DNA of 64,000 nucleotides, from contig CANIPU010000003.1 in assembly GCA_947469485.1 (NCBI GenBank), positions 1-64,000 of the forward strand, read 5' to 3'. A program made the translations under genes and the position numbers. The notes below the pieces were generated by a model. It searched no databases. It was not told where the DNA came from and was given only the letters and a program-made list of their open reading frames with translations. Positions 17,583 to 26,372 of this stretch are shown here, piece by piece; positions within the stretch are counted from its first letter, which is position 1; every line of letters begins with the position of its first letter. This DNA comes from Chitinophagaceae bacterium (lineage in GTDB: Bacteria > Bacteroidota > Bacteroidia > Chitinophagales > UBA10324).

Positions 17583-19040
17583 CTAAAACTGAAAATAAAT
17601 AAACGGCTGTATCTCCGCGCTCTTCACTTGTATCACGAGCCAAATCACAAACACCAGTGCGAGTGATTGCGCAATGACGGGCGCGCGCGATAAAATATTT
17701 TCTGATAGGGTATTCCACTTTGCCGGAATGAAATGGGTGAGGTAGCCGAACACGATGAGTGCAAACACCAATGCATAACCGCGCATCCACTGCATCGCAA
17801 TTGCTCCTTCAAAGTTTCCAAAAATGCGCGAGAGCATTTCGGTTGCGGTGGCAAAATCCTGCGCGCGAAAAAATATCCAGCAGAAGCAAACGAAATGAAA
17901 GGTGAGCAACACGCCGAGTGCGCGCATCAGAAAAGTTTTCGGCACATTCACAATGGTGCGGAAGAGTTTGTCAATGGCGAGCGCCACTCCATGCAGAAAT
18001 CCCCAGAATACAAAGTTCCACGAAGCGCCATGCCACAAGCCACCGAGCAACATGGTGATGAACAGGTTTACATACTGGCGCAGTTTGCCTTTGCGGTTTC
18101 CGCCGAGCGGCACATATAAATAATCGCGCAGCCAACTGCTGAGCGAAATGTGCCACCGCCGCCAAAACTCGGTGATACTTGCGCTTTGATACGGCTGATT
18201 GAAATTTATTCCCAACCGATAACCGAGCAACAATGCCACTCCGATTGCCATATCGCTGTAGCCACTGAAGTCGCAGTAAATCTGCATGGCATAACCATAC
18301 ACAGCCATCAGGTTTTCGAAGCCGGTATAAAGTGCGGGAGCATCGAACACACGGTCAACAAAATTGACGCTGATGTAATCGCTGATAACTGCTTTCTTAA
18401 ACAACCCGGTGAGAATGAGGAACACAGCAGCGGCGCGGTCGTCCTTCGTGATTTTTATATCGGTATGAATCTGCGGAAGAAAAAGCGAAGCGCGCACAAT
18501 AGGTCCTGCCACTAAGTGCGGAAAGAAGCTGATATAAAAACCAAAGTCGAAAATATTTTTTGCTGGCTTCAGCAATCCGCGATACACATCAATGGTGTAA
18601 CTGAGCACCTGGAAAGTGTAAAACGAAATGCCGACAGGCAGCACAATATCCACTACTTGAAAATTTCCAAGTTGTAAATCGTTGATGATGCCAAGTAAAA
18701 AATTCGTGTACTTGAAGTATGCAAGAAATCCGAGATTGATAACCAAGCTAATCACCAGCCACGCTGTTCGGTCGCGTTTCGAGTTTGATTTGTAAATGAA
18801 ATTGGCAATGGTGTAATCAATAACCGTAGAAAGAATGAGCAGCAGAAAAAACCACCCGCCACACTTGTAATAAAAGTAAAGTGAGAAGAGTGTGAGGTAA
18901 GTGATGCGCGCATTTTCTTTTTTGTAAACGAACTGATAAAAGAACAGCAACACCAGAAACAGGAACAAAAATATTCCGGTGTTGAAGAGCATGGGCTCAT
19001 TCTGATGATAAGTAAGCTGATGAAGAATTTTATCAAACAT
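17583..19040 (-). CDS. MBOAT family O-acyltransferase (AlgI-like)
   Basis: A 485-residue integral inner-membrane protein that moves acyl groups, usually acetyl, across the membrane for polysaccharide modification. About ten hydrophobic segments are visible. Family motifs include the central YCDFSGYSDMAIGVALLLGY, WRRWHISLSSWLRDYLYVPL and the catalytic histidine in LLGGLWHGASWNFVFWG. Length matches AlgI/DltB-like proteins (about 470-500). It is the last gene of a minus-strand operon after two SGNH-type proteins, 3 bases from the preceding stop, the arrangement expected for an AlgI-AlgJ/X-like O-acetylation system. GC content looks higher than in neighbouring genes. Confidence 0.93.
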   Translation of the reverse strand: MFDKILHQLTYHQNEPMLFNTGIFLFLFLVLLFFYQFVYKKENARITYLTLFSLYFYYKCGGWFFLLLILSTVIDYTIANFIYKSNSKRDRTAWLVISLVINLGFLAYFKYTNFLLGIINDLQLGNFQVVDIVLPVGISFYTFQVLSYTIDVYRGLLKPAKNIFDFGFYISFFPHLVAGPIVRASLFLPQIHTDIKITKDDRAAAVFLILTGLFKKAVISDYISVNFVDRVFDAPALYTGFENLMAVYGYAMQIYCDFSGYSDMAIGVALLLGYRLGINFNQPYQSASITEFWRRWHISLSSWLRDYLYVPLGGNRKGKLRQYVNLFITMLLGGLWHGASWNFVFWGFLHGVALAIDKLFRTIVNVPKTFLMRALGVLLTFHFVCFCWIFFRAQDFATATEMLSRIFGNFEGAIAMQWMRGYALVFALIVFGYLTHFIPAKWNTLSENILSRAPVIAQSLALVFVIWLVIQVKSAEIQPFIYFQF

Positions 19041-19043
19041 CTT

Positions 19044-20276
19044 TTACTGAATCTTGGTCTTATTATATGATTCCATCAATGCGTTAAATAGCATATGCCC
19101 CTGCAGTTCGTAGCCCGCTCTTGTTAAGTGCAGGTAATCCCGTTGCGCTAATCCTTTTGTGTACCATTTGTAAATGGAACCGAAGCCACCCATGAGGTGA
19201 TAAAAATCCCAGAAGGCAGCATTGTTGTGTTCACAGAAATATTTTTGAACAGCAACGGCTTTTGCCACACTTGCATTTTTGTACTTACGATACCGATAAC
19301 CATCCGGTGGAGAGGTGAGCAGGAAATTTGCATCCGGCAGCACGGCACGGATTTTTGTAATCACATTGGTGATATTATCTGCAAACTCTGTTTCGTTAAA
19401 GTATTTTGTGAAAGCTTCATTAGTACCTAGTGAAACAATAATCAAATCAGGTTTAAGTGAAACCAACTGATCAACAAAGTACAACGAACTATCGTAGTGC
19501 GCGAACATAGCGCCGTTAATACCAATCATATCGTACACCAAACCCTTCTGCGAATTTTCCAACTCCACTCCGTAAATCATGGATTGCATTTGTGTGCTGT
19601 CGCTCTTTATCATGTGCAACTGAAAATTGTGCATGGTATCGCGCAACGAAATTTCTGTTGTAAAAAAATCGGGAGTGGTGATGCGCGAATTGATGTAAGC
19701 AAGATTGGTTTGTGTTTCGTCTGTTACAGCTAAATCAAAAGCATCGGGTGCTTTGTAGTGAAACACTTTTATTTTATTGAACGCGTAGTTCAAACTATCC
19801 GCATCCTGAATATTAAAATCAAGATATGCCGATGAATCATATGTGCGGATGGTGATGCCACTGATTCCAATTGGTAATTGAAGTTTCGGAAAAACATTTC
19901 GCTTGGCTTCCCATGTCACATTTGTTCTGGTCGTGTAATTTCTTGGTTCGTTTGTTTTTGCAGCGCGATACGGAAACACTAAACCTCTTCCGGCATTACC
20001 GAATTTCCGCTGCAGCTGTTCGCGCATTATTCCTGAAAAGAAATCAGCCTGAATGTGTGAGTCGCCGATTTGAACCACCACAACTTTATCGCGTGTTCCG
20101 TTTTGCAGCTCATCCAGCTTTTTATAAAAACCGCTCAGCGCCGAATCGTTAATCAGGTAATTTAATGTATCCTGGATGAAAGTATAAGGTCTGGTAATCT
20201 CTTCCGTTGATTGTGCTTTTGAATCAACATTAATGAAAATAAAAATGAATAAAGAGATGATTAGAAGTTTTCTCAA
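19044..20276 (-). CDS. SGNH/GDSL-family secreted protein, O-acylation partner (second copy)
   Basis: A 410-residue periplasmic SGNH-fold protein, probably accepting acyl groups delivered by MBOAT and passing them to a glycan. Signal peptide MRKLLIISLFIFIFINVDSK. Block I is GDSHIQADFF, block III lies in SLGTNEAFTKYF, and block V is near DYLHLTRAGYELQG with the Asp-His pair. The longest frame starts at 20312, but I chose the TTG at 20276: its TTGA overlaps the TGA stop of the upstream gene, and the signal peptide then begins at residue 1. It is a diverged paralogue of the gene just upstream. Confidence 0.8.
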   Translation of the reverse strand: MRKLLIISLFIFIFINVDSKAQSTEEITRPYTFIQDTLNYLINDSALSGFYKKLDELQNGTRDKVVVVQIGDSHIQADFFSGIMREQLQRKFGNAGRGLVFPYRAAKTNEPRNYTTRTNVTWEAKRNVFPKLQLPIGISGITIRTYDSSAYLDFNIQDADSLNYAFNKIKVFHYKAPDAFDLAVTDETQTNLAYINSRITTPDFFTTEISLRDTMHNFQLHMIKSDSTQMQSMIYGVELENSQKGLVYDMIGINGAMFAHYDSSLYFVDQLVSLKPDLIIVSLGTNEAFTKYFNETEFADNITNVITKIRAVLPDANFLLTSPPDGYRYRKYKNASVAKAVAVQKYFCEHNNAAFWDFYHLMGGFGSIYKWYTKGLAQRDYLHLTRAGYELQGHMLFNALMESYNKTKIQ

Positions 20277-21724
20277 AGTGGTTTCTTTTTTTTCTGCTGA
20301 GATAAAAACCAATCATATTCAAACAACAATGATTGCACGAAAAGATTTGCAATCACTTTTCCGCCGCTTGCTTTAAAGTGTGTGTAATCTTTATTTGCCA
20401 ATGCAGGTTTTGCATCCGCCATTTTTATCATTGAACCTTCGCCACCCATTGCAGTAAATAAATCCCAGAAAGAAGATTGAGTGTTTGATGCAATTTCGCG
20501 CTGCGAAGAAATGAATGAAGGGATAGTAGGCATGGTTATATAATTTCCATCCTGCTTAATGCTTCTATCGCTGCATCCGACAATAAGAACCGGGGTATTG
20601 GTGAAAATTGTTTCCAGGTAATTTACTGTTTTGGTAAAGCTTCGTGAATACCAGCTGTAATCAGCTGTTTTCTCGCTGGCTATATTTACACCATACTGCA
20701 TCACTATTAGATCATAATCAAGAGCTTGTTGAATCTGACTGAATACTCTGTTTTTTACTCCTGATAAATGAATTCCAGATGAGCCACGCAAAGAATAATT
20801 ATCAACTACAATTCCCTTGCTGCTTTCAAAAGTAAAACCGTACACATACAAAGTATCCTTTGGAACAAAGCGGATTTCTATTGAGTTAATAGGATTATTC
20901 TGATTTACAATTAACCTGTTTATTTTATCATTGGCTATTAATTCAAGTTTTTGTTCTTCCCCATTATTCAGTCTGTATAAAATATAATCTCCAGAATCGG
21001 CCCTGCTGTATAACAACGAAACATTATAAAGCGGACTCAGTCCTTTTAATTCGGAAGAATAAGCACCGCTGTATTTAACCTTGCTTGCTTCCTTTGCAAT
21101 TGCAACGGAATCGGTAATACCTCTCATATTTCGCGGAACATAAACTTGTCCGTAAGCGCCATAAGGAACTTTGTGCTTTACCGAATCAGTGAGAGAATAA
21201 GTTTTCCAGTTATCTGAAAATGTCCATCCGATTGTTTTTCTGAAACCGGGAACATGAGTAGTGATGGGAACAAACCCAACGCCCTTACCTCCGAATTTTT
21301 TTTGTAATTCATTTCGCACATCCTGAGTGATGAGGTCCCCTTCAATTAATGAATCGCCAAACCACGCAATCCGCACAATTGTTTTGTCTCCTTTTTCAAC
21401 TCTTTTAAGTTTTTCAAAAAAATATTTCCACTCAGTTGAAGTATCCCCTTCGTATTGTTCAATCATTAAAACACTTGCTTTTCTGGCTAACGAGTCTTTA
21501 GCGGGAGGAGCAGGAGGCGGAGCAATCTTTTTTATTTTTTTTACCGGTTTCGGTTTTAGATCACTGAAGAAATCAGTTTTTTTTGCAGTAAATTTCCCAA
21601 TACTGAAATCGGTTTTAATAAACGACAGGCAGGAAACAATAACAGCTGTATATAAGATCAGCCTGAACGATTGCTGCACCGGTTTATCACTATCCACGCT
21701 GATTGTTTTATTTGGGGTGACCAA
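20273..21724 (-). CDS. SGNH/GDSL-family membrane-anchored protein, O-acylation partner (first copy)
   Basis: A 483-residue protein with an N-terminal membrane segment (about 20-38) and a proline- and lysine-rich linker (PKPVKKIKKIAPPPAPPAK) that would span the periplasm. The SGNH domain follows from about 105: block I AWFGDSLIEGDL, VMQYGVNIASE for the Gly-x-Asn block, and DYTHFKASGGKVIA for the Asp-x-x-His pair. It is the first gene of the SGNH-SGNH-MBOAT operon; the following paralogue overlaps it by four bases. Likely role: acetyl- or acyl-transfer on an exopolysaccharide. The ATG at 21724 begins the cytoplasmic tail. Confidence 0.8.
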   Translation of the reverse strand: MVTPNKTISVDSDKPVQQSFRLILYTAVIVSCLSFIKTDFSIGKFTAKKTDFFSDLKPKPVKKIKKIAPPPAPPAKDSLARKASVLMIEQYEGDTSTEWKYFFEKLKRVEKGDKTIVRIAWFGDSLIEGDLITQDVRNELQKKFGGKGVGFVPITTHVPGFRKTIGWTFSDNWKTYSLTDSVKHKVPYGAYGQVYVPRNMRGITDSVAIAKEASKVKYSGAYSSELKGLSPLYNVSLLYSRADSGDYILYRLNNGEEQKLELIANDKINRLIVNQNNPINSIEIRFVPKDTLYVYGFTFESSKGIVVDNYSLRGSSGIHLSGVKNRVFSQIQQALDYDLIVMQYGVNIASEKTADYSWYSRSFTKTVNYLETIFTNTPVLIVGCSDRSIKQDGNYITMPTIPSFISSQREIASNTQSSFWDLFTAMGGEGSMIKMADAKPALANKDYTHFKASGGKVIANLFVQSLLFEYDWFLSQQKKKKPL

Positions 21725-21810
21725 AAATAGAAAGCCCCTTTAGGTTACAACTAACGGTTTTCAACAACAAGAATTGTATAGTCTTGAAATAATTTTTTTT
21801 AATCAAACGG

Positions 21811-21844
21811 AAATAAAAAAGCTGCTTTGAGTTTTCAAAGCAGC
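21811..21844 (-). terminator. Rho-independent terminator after the choice-of-anchor V gene
   Basis: GCTGCTTTG at 21821-21829 pairs perfectly with CAAAGCAGC at 21836-21844 across a 6-base loop. Read on the minus strand, the hairpin is followed by TTTTTTATTT (21820 down to 21811). It lies 28 bases after the stop at 21872. Confidence 0.85.
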
Positions 21845-21871
21845 CTGATTCGCTTTTTTAGTTAACCAAGA

Positions 21872-22705
21872 TTAAAGCACAATTATTTTTTTCACATCGT
21901 GATTATTTCCGCTTGAATAGTCAATGAAGTACATGCCAGGTGCTGATGGTTTCTCAAAAGTTTTTGAATGAGTTCCTGCTGCTTGTTCTTCATTCATTAA
22001 AACCGAAACCATTTTCCCGTTCATATCAAAAAGCTCAATTTTCGTATTAGCAGAAAGAGAGCTTCTGAAACTCACAAATATTTTGTCTGTAACCGGATTT
22101 TGAATAAGCAAAGAATTTTTATCCTTTGTTAATTCTGAAACCGCATTGAATGGGTCGGGCTGAAATACCAATGATGTAGTATAGCAATGATCTCCGGAAG
22201 AGGAATTATTTGCATTGCCACAAATTGAAGCAACATAAATAGTTACATCACCAACATTTGTTGAAGGTGCTTGCCAGTTAAAAGTCCATGAGTTAGTTGT
22301 GTTTGCAGATTTATGCCCGACATAAGCGCGGTTGTTGGCTGCAGTTTGTAGCGAAGTATTTATAACATTACTAAGCGACCAGATTCCTTGCTTCACATCA
22401 GAACCATCAAGCATGGTTGATGAAAATCCAAAGCGGGTCATACCGGTTTCGTTGGTTGAAACTGTAACCACATAAGTTGAATCCGGTTTGTAAAATGGTT
22501 GATTGAATGAAACATCTAATGTTCCGGAAAAGGAATTCGGAGTGGTATTATGACATCCGGATTTACCGCAAGTGTTTTCTGAAGGAGCACCGGTGGCAAT
22601 TGTAGGCGGTTGAAGAATTTTTGTATAACTATCTGTTGTCAGAAAAACAAAAATCAGTGCAATGGCAGATGTGGCAATAATTGTAATCAGGTTTTTTCTT
22701 TTCAT
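21872..22705 (-). CDS. Choice-of-anchor V secreted protein, T9SS type A, with CxxxxCH motif
   Basis: A 277-residue exported protein. An N-terminal hydrophobic segment (about 6-24) serves as signal. A Reeler-like beta domain (about 38-190) follows, starting TGAPSENTCGKSGCHN; C46, C51 and H52 form a C-x4-C-H motif reminiscent of variant haem-binding sites. The C-terminus (about 200-277) resembles a type A sorting domain (SLLIQNPVTDKIFV ... GMYFIDYSSG). It is last in a minus-strand series and followed by a clear terminator. A run of ten C residues (on the coding strand) lies 13 bases before the ATG. Haem binding is inferred only. Confidence 0.75.
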   Translation of the reverse strand: MKRKNLITIIATSAIALIFVFLTTDSYTKILQPPTIATGAPSENTCGKSGCHNTTPNSFSGTLDVSFNQPFYKPDSTYVVTVSTNETGMTRFGFSSTMLDGSDVKQGIWSLSNVINTSLQTAANNRAYVGHKSANTTNSWTFNWQAPSTNVGDVTIYVASICGNANNSSSGDHCYTTSLVFQPDPFNAVSELTKDKNSLLIQNPVTDKIFVSFRSSLSANTKIELFDMNGKMVSVLMNEEQAAGTHSKTFEKPSAPGMYFIDYSSGNNHDVKKIIVL

Positions 22706-22717
22706 AATTATGTTTTT

Positions 22718-22727
22718 GGGGGGGGGG
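22718..22727. other. Homopolymer of ten G (C on coding strand) before a secreted-protein gene
   Basis: A G10 run in an otherwise AT-rich 27-base gap between bcp and the choice-of-anchor V gene. Read on the minus strand it is C10 located 13 bases upstream of the ATG at 22705. Such runs are prone to slippage during replication and also to sequencing error. Confidence 0.85.
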
Positions 22728-22732
22728 ATTTT

Positions 22733-23188
22733 TTAGATGGATTCTAAAATTTGTTCAGAGTGATTTTTGGTATCTACTTTATCAAATATTTTTTCAATTT
22801 TTCCTTTTTCATTTATTACAAAAGTAGTTCGTATGATACCCATGTATTTTTTGCCATACATGCTTTTTTCTCCCCAAACTCCATAAGCTTCAATTACCTT
22901 CTTAACTGTATCGGCAATCAAAGTAAAATTAAGATCATACTTATCAGCAAATTTTTTGTGCGACTTTGCATCGTCGGCGCTTACACCTACAATTTCATAA
23001 CCTTTCTTCTTTAATTGGCTCCAGTTATCTCGCAGGTTACAGCTTTCTGCAGTACAACCGGGTGTATCATCCTTCGGATAAAAATAAAGAATCACTTTTT
23101 TTCCTTTTAAATCTTTTAATGAAACTTTTTTTTCATTCTGGTCAATTCCTGAAAAGGCCGGGGCTTTATCGCCAATAGCTAATGGCAT
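22733..23188 (-). CDS. bcp: Thioredoxin-dependent thiol peroxidase (Bcp/PrxQ)
   Basis: A 151-residue cytoplasmic peroxiredoxin that reduces hydrogen peroxide and organic peroxides using thioredoxin. The peroxidatic and resolving cysteines are in FYPKDDTPGCTAESCNLRD (C45 and C50 spacing typical of atypical two-Cys PrxQ). The end, DTKNHSEQILESI, is also typical. Length equals the family. It is 6 bases after the M23 peptidase stop, so the two are likely co-transcribed. Confidence 0.95.
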   Translation of the reverse strand: MPLAIGDKAPAFSGIDQNEKKVSLKDLKGKKVILYFYPKDDTPGCTAESCNLRDNWSQLKKKGYEIVGVSADDAKSHKKFADKYDLNFTLIADTVKKVIEAYGVWGEKSMYGKKYMGIIRTTFVINEKGKIEKIFDKVDTKNHSEQILESI

Positions 23189-23194
23189 AATTTG

Positions 23195-24916
23195 TTAAAT
23201 TTTGAATTTGATAACTGTTGTGTTTATGTTTCCAACTTCATCAGAAACAAATAATTTGAAACTATGTTCACCCGCATTTAAATCTTTATTATTGCTCCAG
23301 GTAAGAATGCTGCTCTTAAAATCATATTCCATCAAAACCCATTCGCCATCTACATAACCATTGTACTTTGTAATACCACTCAGGTTGTCTGATATTTTTA
23401 CTCTGATATTGTTTCCTGTCAGAGTTTGATTGTTTTGAAGATTAAGGTAAGTAACAACCGGTTTTATTGTATCAAGAGTCACATAAAAATCCCCGAACTC
23501 ACGAATTTTAGTTTCAAGATAATTTCCATTCCATGTGGTGGTTTTTCCACTCACGCTTCCTTTATAATTACGAAAGCAAATCACAACTTTTGATTTCAGC
23601 TTCTCCGGAATATTTGAAGGTAGAATATTAATTGTAATGGCATTATGAATTGGCGTATACGGATCACCAACTGCGTAGGTTGGTGATTTGATTTTGCCGC
23701 TGACATAATTTTTCTTTCTGCAGGCAAAATATAAATCTTCATAAAGATTTCCGGTTGGGACAGTAATTTTTAAACTGTCGGTTGAATATGAATTCTCTTC
23801 GTTCCATTTAAATAATTTTAAAAATCCTTTAGCAGGAATTTCCGCTGCTTTATTTATCACTAATGTTTTTTTGATTTTAAACTTTAAAACCGAAATATTA
23901 CCCGAATAATCTCTCACGCTTATTTCAATGTTGTGCTTGAGTGTATCTGTCAGTTCTATTATTCCCCGATTCAAAACATTGCTATAAATACTTGCTTTAT
24001 TTCCGGGCAAAATAAAATTGCGGTAAATCTGAATACCTTTCATTTTATTCTCTTCATAATCAATGTGCGCGTTTGCATATCTTCCTTCAGAAAAGTCAAG
24101 CATGTTAAGACTGAATTCATAAAATTCCTTTCCATCTATTCTGGAGCTAATAGAATATATACCAAAGTCGCCATCAGCATCACTTGCATCCATAAAGTCT
24201 TTTGCACGAATTCCGATTTCTGTTTTTGATTTATTTACAATGATGGTTGATTCAACAGAATATTCATTCCCGGTTTTTGAAACAGCATATAGTTTTTCCT
24301 CAGCTAAAGATTCTATAGTGTTGAACTGATAAATCATCAGGCCGGTTATTACAGGCGCTTTATGATCATTAATTGAAATCCACTTTAAAGGATTGAGCGG
24401 AAATGATTCACCGCTTGCATCACGAATTTCAAAATGAAGATGTGGAGCAGTAGAGGTTCCTGAGTTTCCTGAAGAAGCAACCACCTCTCCTTGTTTTACT
24501 GCAAAAAGATTTTTTTCGGGATATAAATCAACCTCAAATGATTTTTTTACATACTGCTGTTCCTGAACATACTTGTCAATTGCATCAGAATATTTTGAAA
24601 GGTGACCGTATACACTCATGAATCCATTCGGATGCATGATGTATAATGCATGACCATAACCTCCTGCCTGAACTTTTATTCGCGAAACATATCCATCAGC
24701 AATTGCTTTTACCGGAATTCCTGTTTGTCCCCTTGTACTGAAATCTATTCCGGTATGAAAATGATCACCTCGAGGTTCACCAAAAGCACCAGCAACATAT
24801 AATGCTATATCCATTGGCGGTCGAAGAAAATTTTCATCAGCCAATGGAATGGATTTATTAAATGAAAGTAAAACAACAAGTATTATTAAAGAAAACAGAA
24901 ATCTAAATGGTTTCAT
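23195..24916 (-). CDS. M23 family metallopeptidase (LytM-like)
   Basis: A 573-residue envelope protein with a signal or membrane segment (about 2-20). The LytM/M23 zinc peptidase domain lies at about 45-175, with HFHTGIDFSTRG supplying the first His and Asp and HLHFEIRD the final ligands. The rest (about 180-573) is beta-rich with Ig-like modules and may bind the wall or a partner. M23 enzymes cut peptidoglycan cross-links; here all visible zinc ligands are present, so it is probably active. I chose the ATG at 24916 (MKPFRFLF) because the signal peptide follows; it overlaps the symporter stop by 14 bases. Confidence 0.85.
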   Translation of the reverse strand: MKPFRFLFSLIILVVLLSFNKSIPLADENFLRPPMDIALYVAGAFGEPRGDHFHTGIDFSTRGQTGIPVKAIADGYVSRIKVQAGGYGHALYIMHPNGFMSVYGHLSKYSDAIDKYVQEQQYVKKSFEVDLYPEKNLFAVKQGEVVASSGNSGTSTAPHLHFEIRDASGESFPLNPLKWISINDHKAPVITGLMIYQFNTIESLAEEKLYAVSKTGNEYSVESTIIVNKSKTEIGIRAKDFMDASDADGDFGIYSISSRIDGKEFYEFSLNMLDFSEGRYANAHIDYEENKMKGIQIYRNFILPGNKASIYSNVLNRGIIELTDTLKHNIEISVRDYSGNISVLKFKIKKTLVINKAAEIPAKGFLKLFKWNEENSYSTDSLKITVPTGNLYEDLYFACRKKNYVSGKIKSPTYAVGDPYTPIHNAITINILPSNIPEKLKSKVVICFRNYKGSVSGKTTTWNGNYLETKIREFGDFYVTLDTIKPVVTYLNLQNNQTLTGNNIRVKISDNLSGITKYNGYVDGEWVLMEYDFKSSILTWSNNKDLNAGEHSFKLFVSDEVGNINTTVIKFKI

Positions 24917-26363
24917 TCTTTTTTGAAATAAGAAACAAGCCAAGGAAAGTTAGCATACCATTTATCAGCAATAATTCAAAACCGAATTTGTATCCATTGA
25001 ATATTTTCTCGGAATTCATTGCCAGAAAATAAATTACACATGGAGCCGCAATACAAACGACAGGAATAAAAATGCCTGTGAGCTTACGATTTGTAAAAAT
25101 TCCGAAAGCAAATAAGCCAAGTAGCGGTCCATAAGTATACCCCGCAACTTTGAGGATGGTTGATATGACTGATGCCTCGATAACTTTTTGATAAATCAAA
25201 ATCAATATCACAAATAAAATTGTGATGCAAATGTGAACTGTACGACGGACAAACAGTTTTTTCTTTTCATCCCAATCAGTTCTTGTTTTCAATCCAAGTA
25301 TGTCAATACAAAAACTTGAAGTGAGTGCGGTAAGAGCCCCGTCGGCGCTAGGAAAAAGAGCAGACACTAATCCTATAATAAAAACCAATCCTGCAACAGG
25401 CGGAAGATAATTAAGTGCAACAGTTGAAAATGTTTCATCTGATTTCAGGGGGAATGAAATTCCTTTTTGTTGCATGTACAAATACAAGGCACCACCAAGA
25501 AAAAGAAACAGCAAATTCACTAAAACCAATATGACGCTGAATACTATCATGTTTTTTTGAGATTCACCCAACGAACGAACCGAAATATTTTTCTGCATCA
25601 TCTCCTGATCTAAACCGGTCATTGCAATTGTAACGAATGCACCTCCAAGAATTTGTTTCAGAAAAAAGTTATCTGCCTTCCAATCATTCTGCTGAAATGT
25701 TTGTGTAAATCCTGCTGAATCCATTGAATTTAATAATTGTGAAAATGAAAAATTCATTTCATCTGAAATTAAAAAAATGGTGATGAGCAGCGCGAGAATC
25801 ATTCCGGTAGTTTGCAGCATATCGGTCCACACAATTGTTTTTACTCCGCCATTAAAAGTGTAAAGCAGAATCATCAACAGAATAATGCAAACAGAAACAG
25901 CGAATGGAATGCCGACAGCATCCATAATGAAATGCTGCAACACCATCATCACTAAAAAAATACGAATAGAAGCACCAAGCGTTCTGGATAAAAGAAAAAA
26001 TGATGCCCCGGTTTTATATGCTGAATTACCAAAACGATTTTGCAGGTATGAATAAATGCTTGTTAGATTCATTCGATAGTATAACGGCAACAAAACAAAG
26101 GCCACAACAAAGTAGCCAATGAAATAACCAATCACTACCTGCATGTATCCAAAATGTTTTATAAAAACTTCACCTGGCACACTCATAAAAGTTACACCAC
26201 TAAGTGAAGTGCCAATCATTCCATAAGCAACAATGAGCCAAGGCGATTTTTTACTTCCCAGAAAAAAATCATGATTGCCTGCATTGCGAGAGGTGTACCA
26301 TGCAATAAAAAGCAGCACTAAAAAATAAGCAGCAATACAAATCAGAATAATAGAAGGACTCAA
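24903..26363 (-). CDS. Sodium/solute symporter (SSS family)
   Basis: A 486-residue inner-membrane transporter with about 13 helices. Family features are GTSLSGVTFMSVPGEVF near residue 52, YNGG-like YTFNGGVKTIVWTDMLQ near 168-184, and the SSS region SALFPSADGALTALTSSF near 345, which contributes the sodium site. Substrate is unknown; relatives move sugars, amino acids, proline or sialic acid. It follows the DUF6089 gene by 9 bases and overlaps the M23 gene, so it belongs to that operon. Confidence 0.9.
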   Translation of the reverse strand: MSPSIILICIAAYFLVLLFIAWYTSRNAGNHDFFLGSKKSPWLIVAYGMIGTSLSGVTFMSVPGEVFIKHFGYMQVVIGYFIGYFVVAFVLLPLYYRMNLTSIYSYLQNRFGNSAYKTGASFFLLSRTLGASIRIFLVMMVLQHFIMDAVGIPFAVSVCIILLMILLYTFNGGVKTIVWTDMLQTTGMILALLITIFLISDEMNFSFSQLLNSMDSAGFTQTFQQNDWKADNFFLKQILGGAFVTIAMTGLDQEMMQKNISVRSLGESQKNMIVFSVILVLVNLLFLFLGGALYLYMQQKGISFPLKSDETFSTVALNYLPPVAGLVFIIGLVSALFPSADGALTALTSSFCIDILGLKTRTDWDEKKKLFVRRTVHICITILFVILILIYQKVIEASVISTILKVAGYTYGPLLGLFAFGIFTNRKLTGIFIPVVCIAAPCVIYFLAMNSEKIFNGYKFGFELLLINGMLTFLGLFLISKKNETI

Positions 26364-26372
26364 ATGTTTTTT

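Noticed and set aside
18150-18515. 121-codon plus-strand frame in the MBOAT gene
   Set aside because: Antisense to a clear MBOAT gene in a GC-richer stretch, where long shadows are common.
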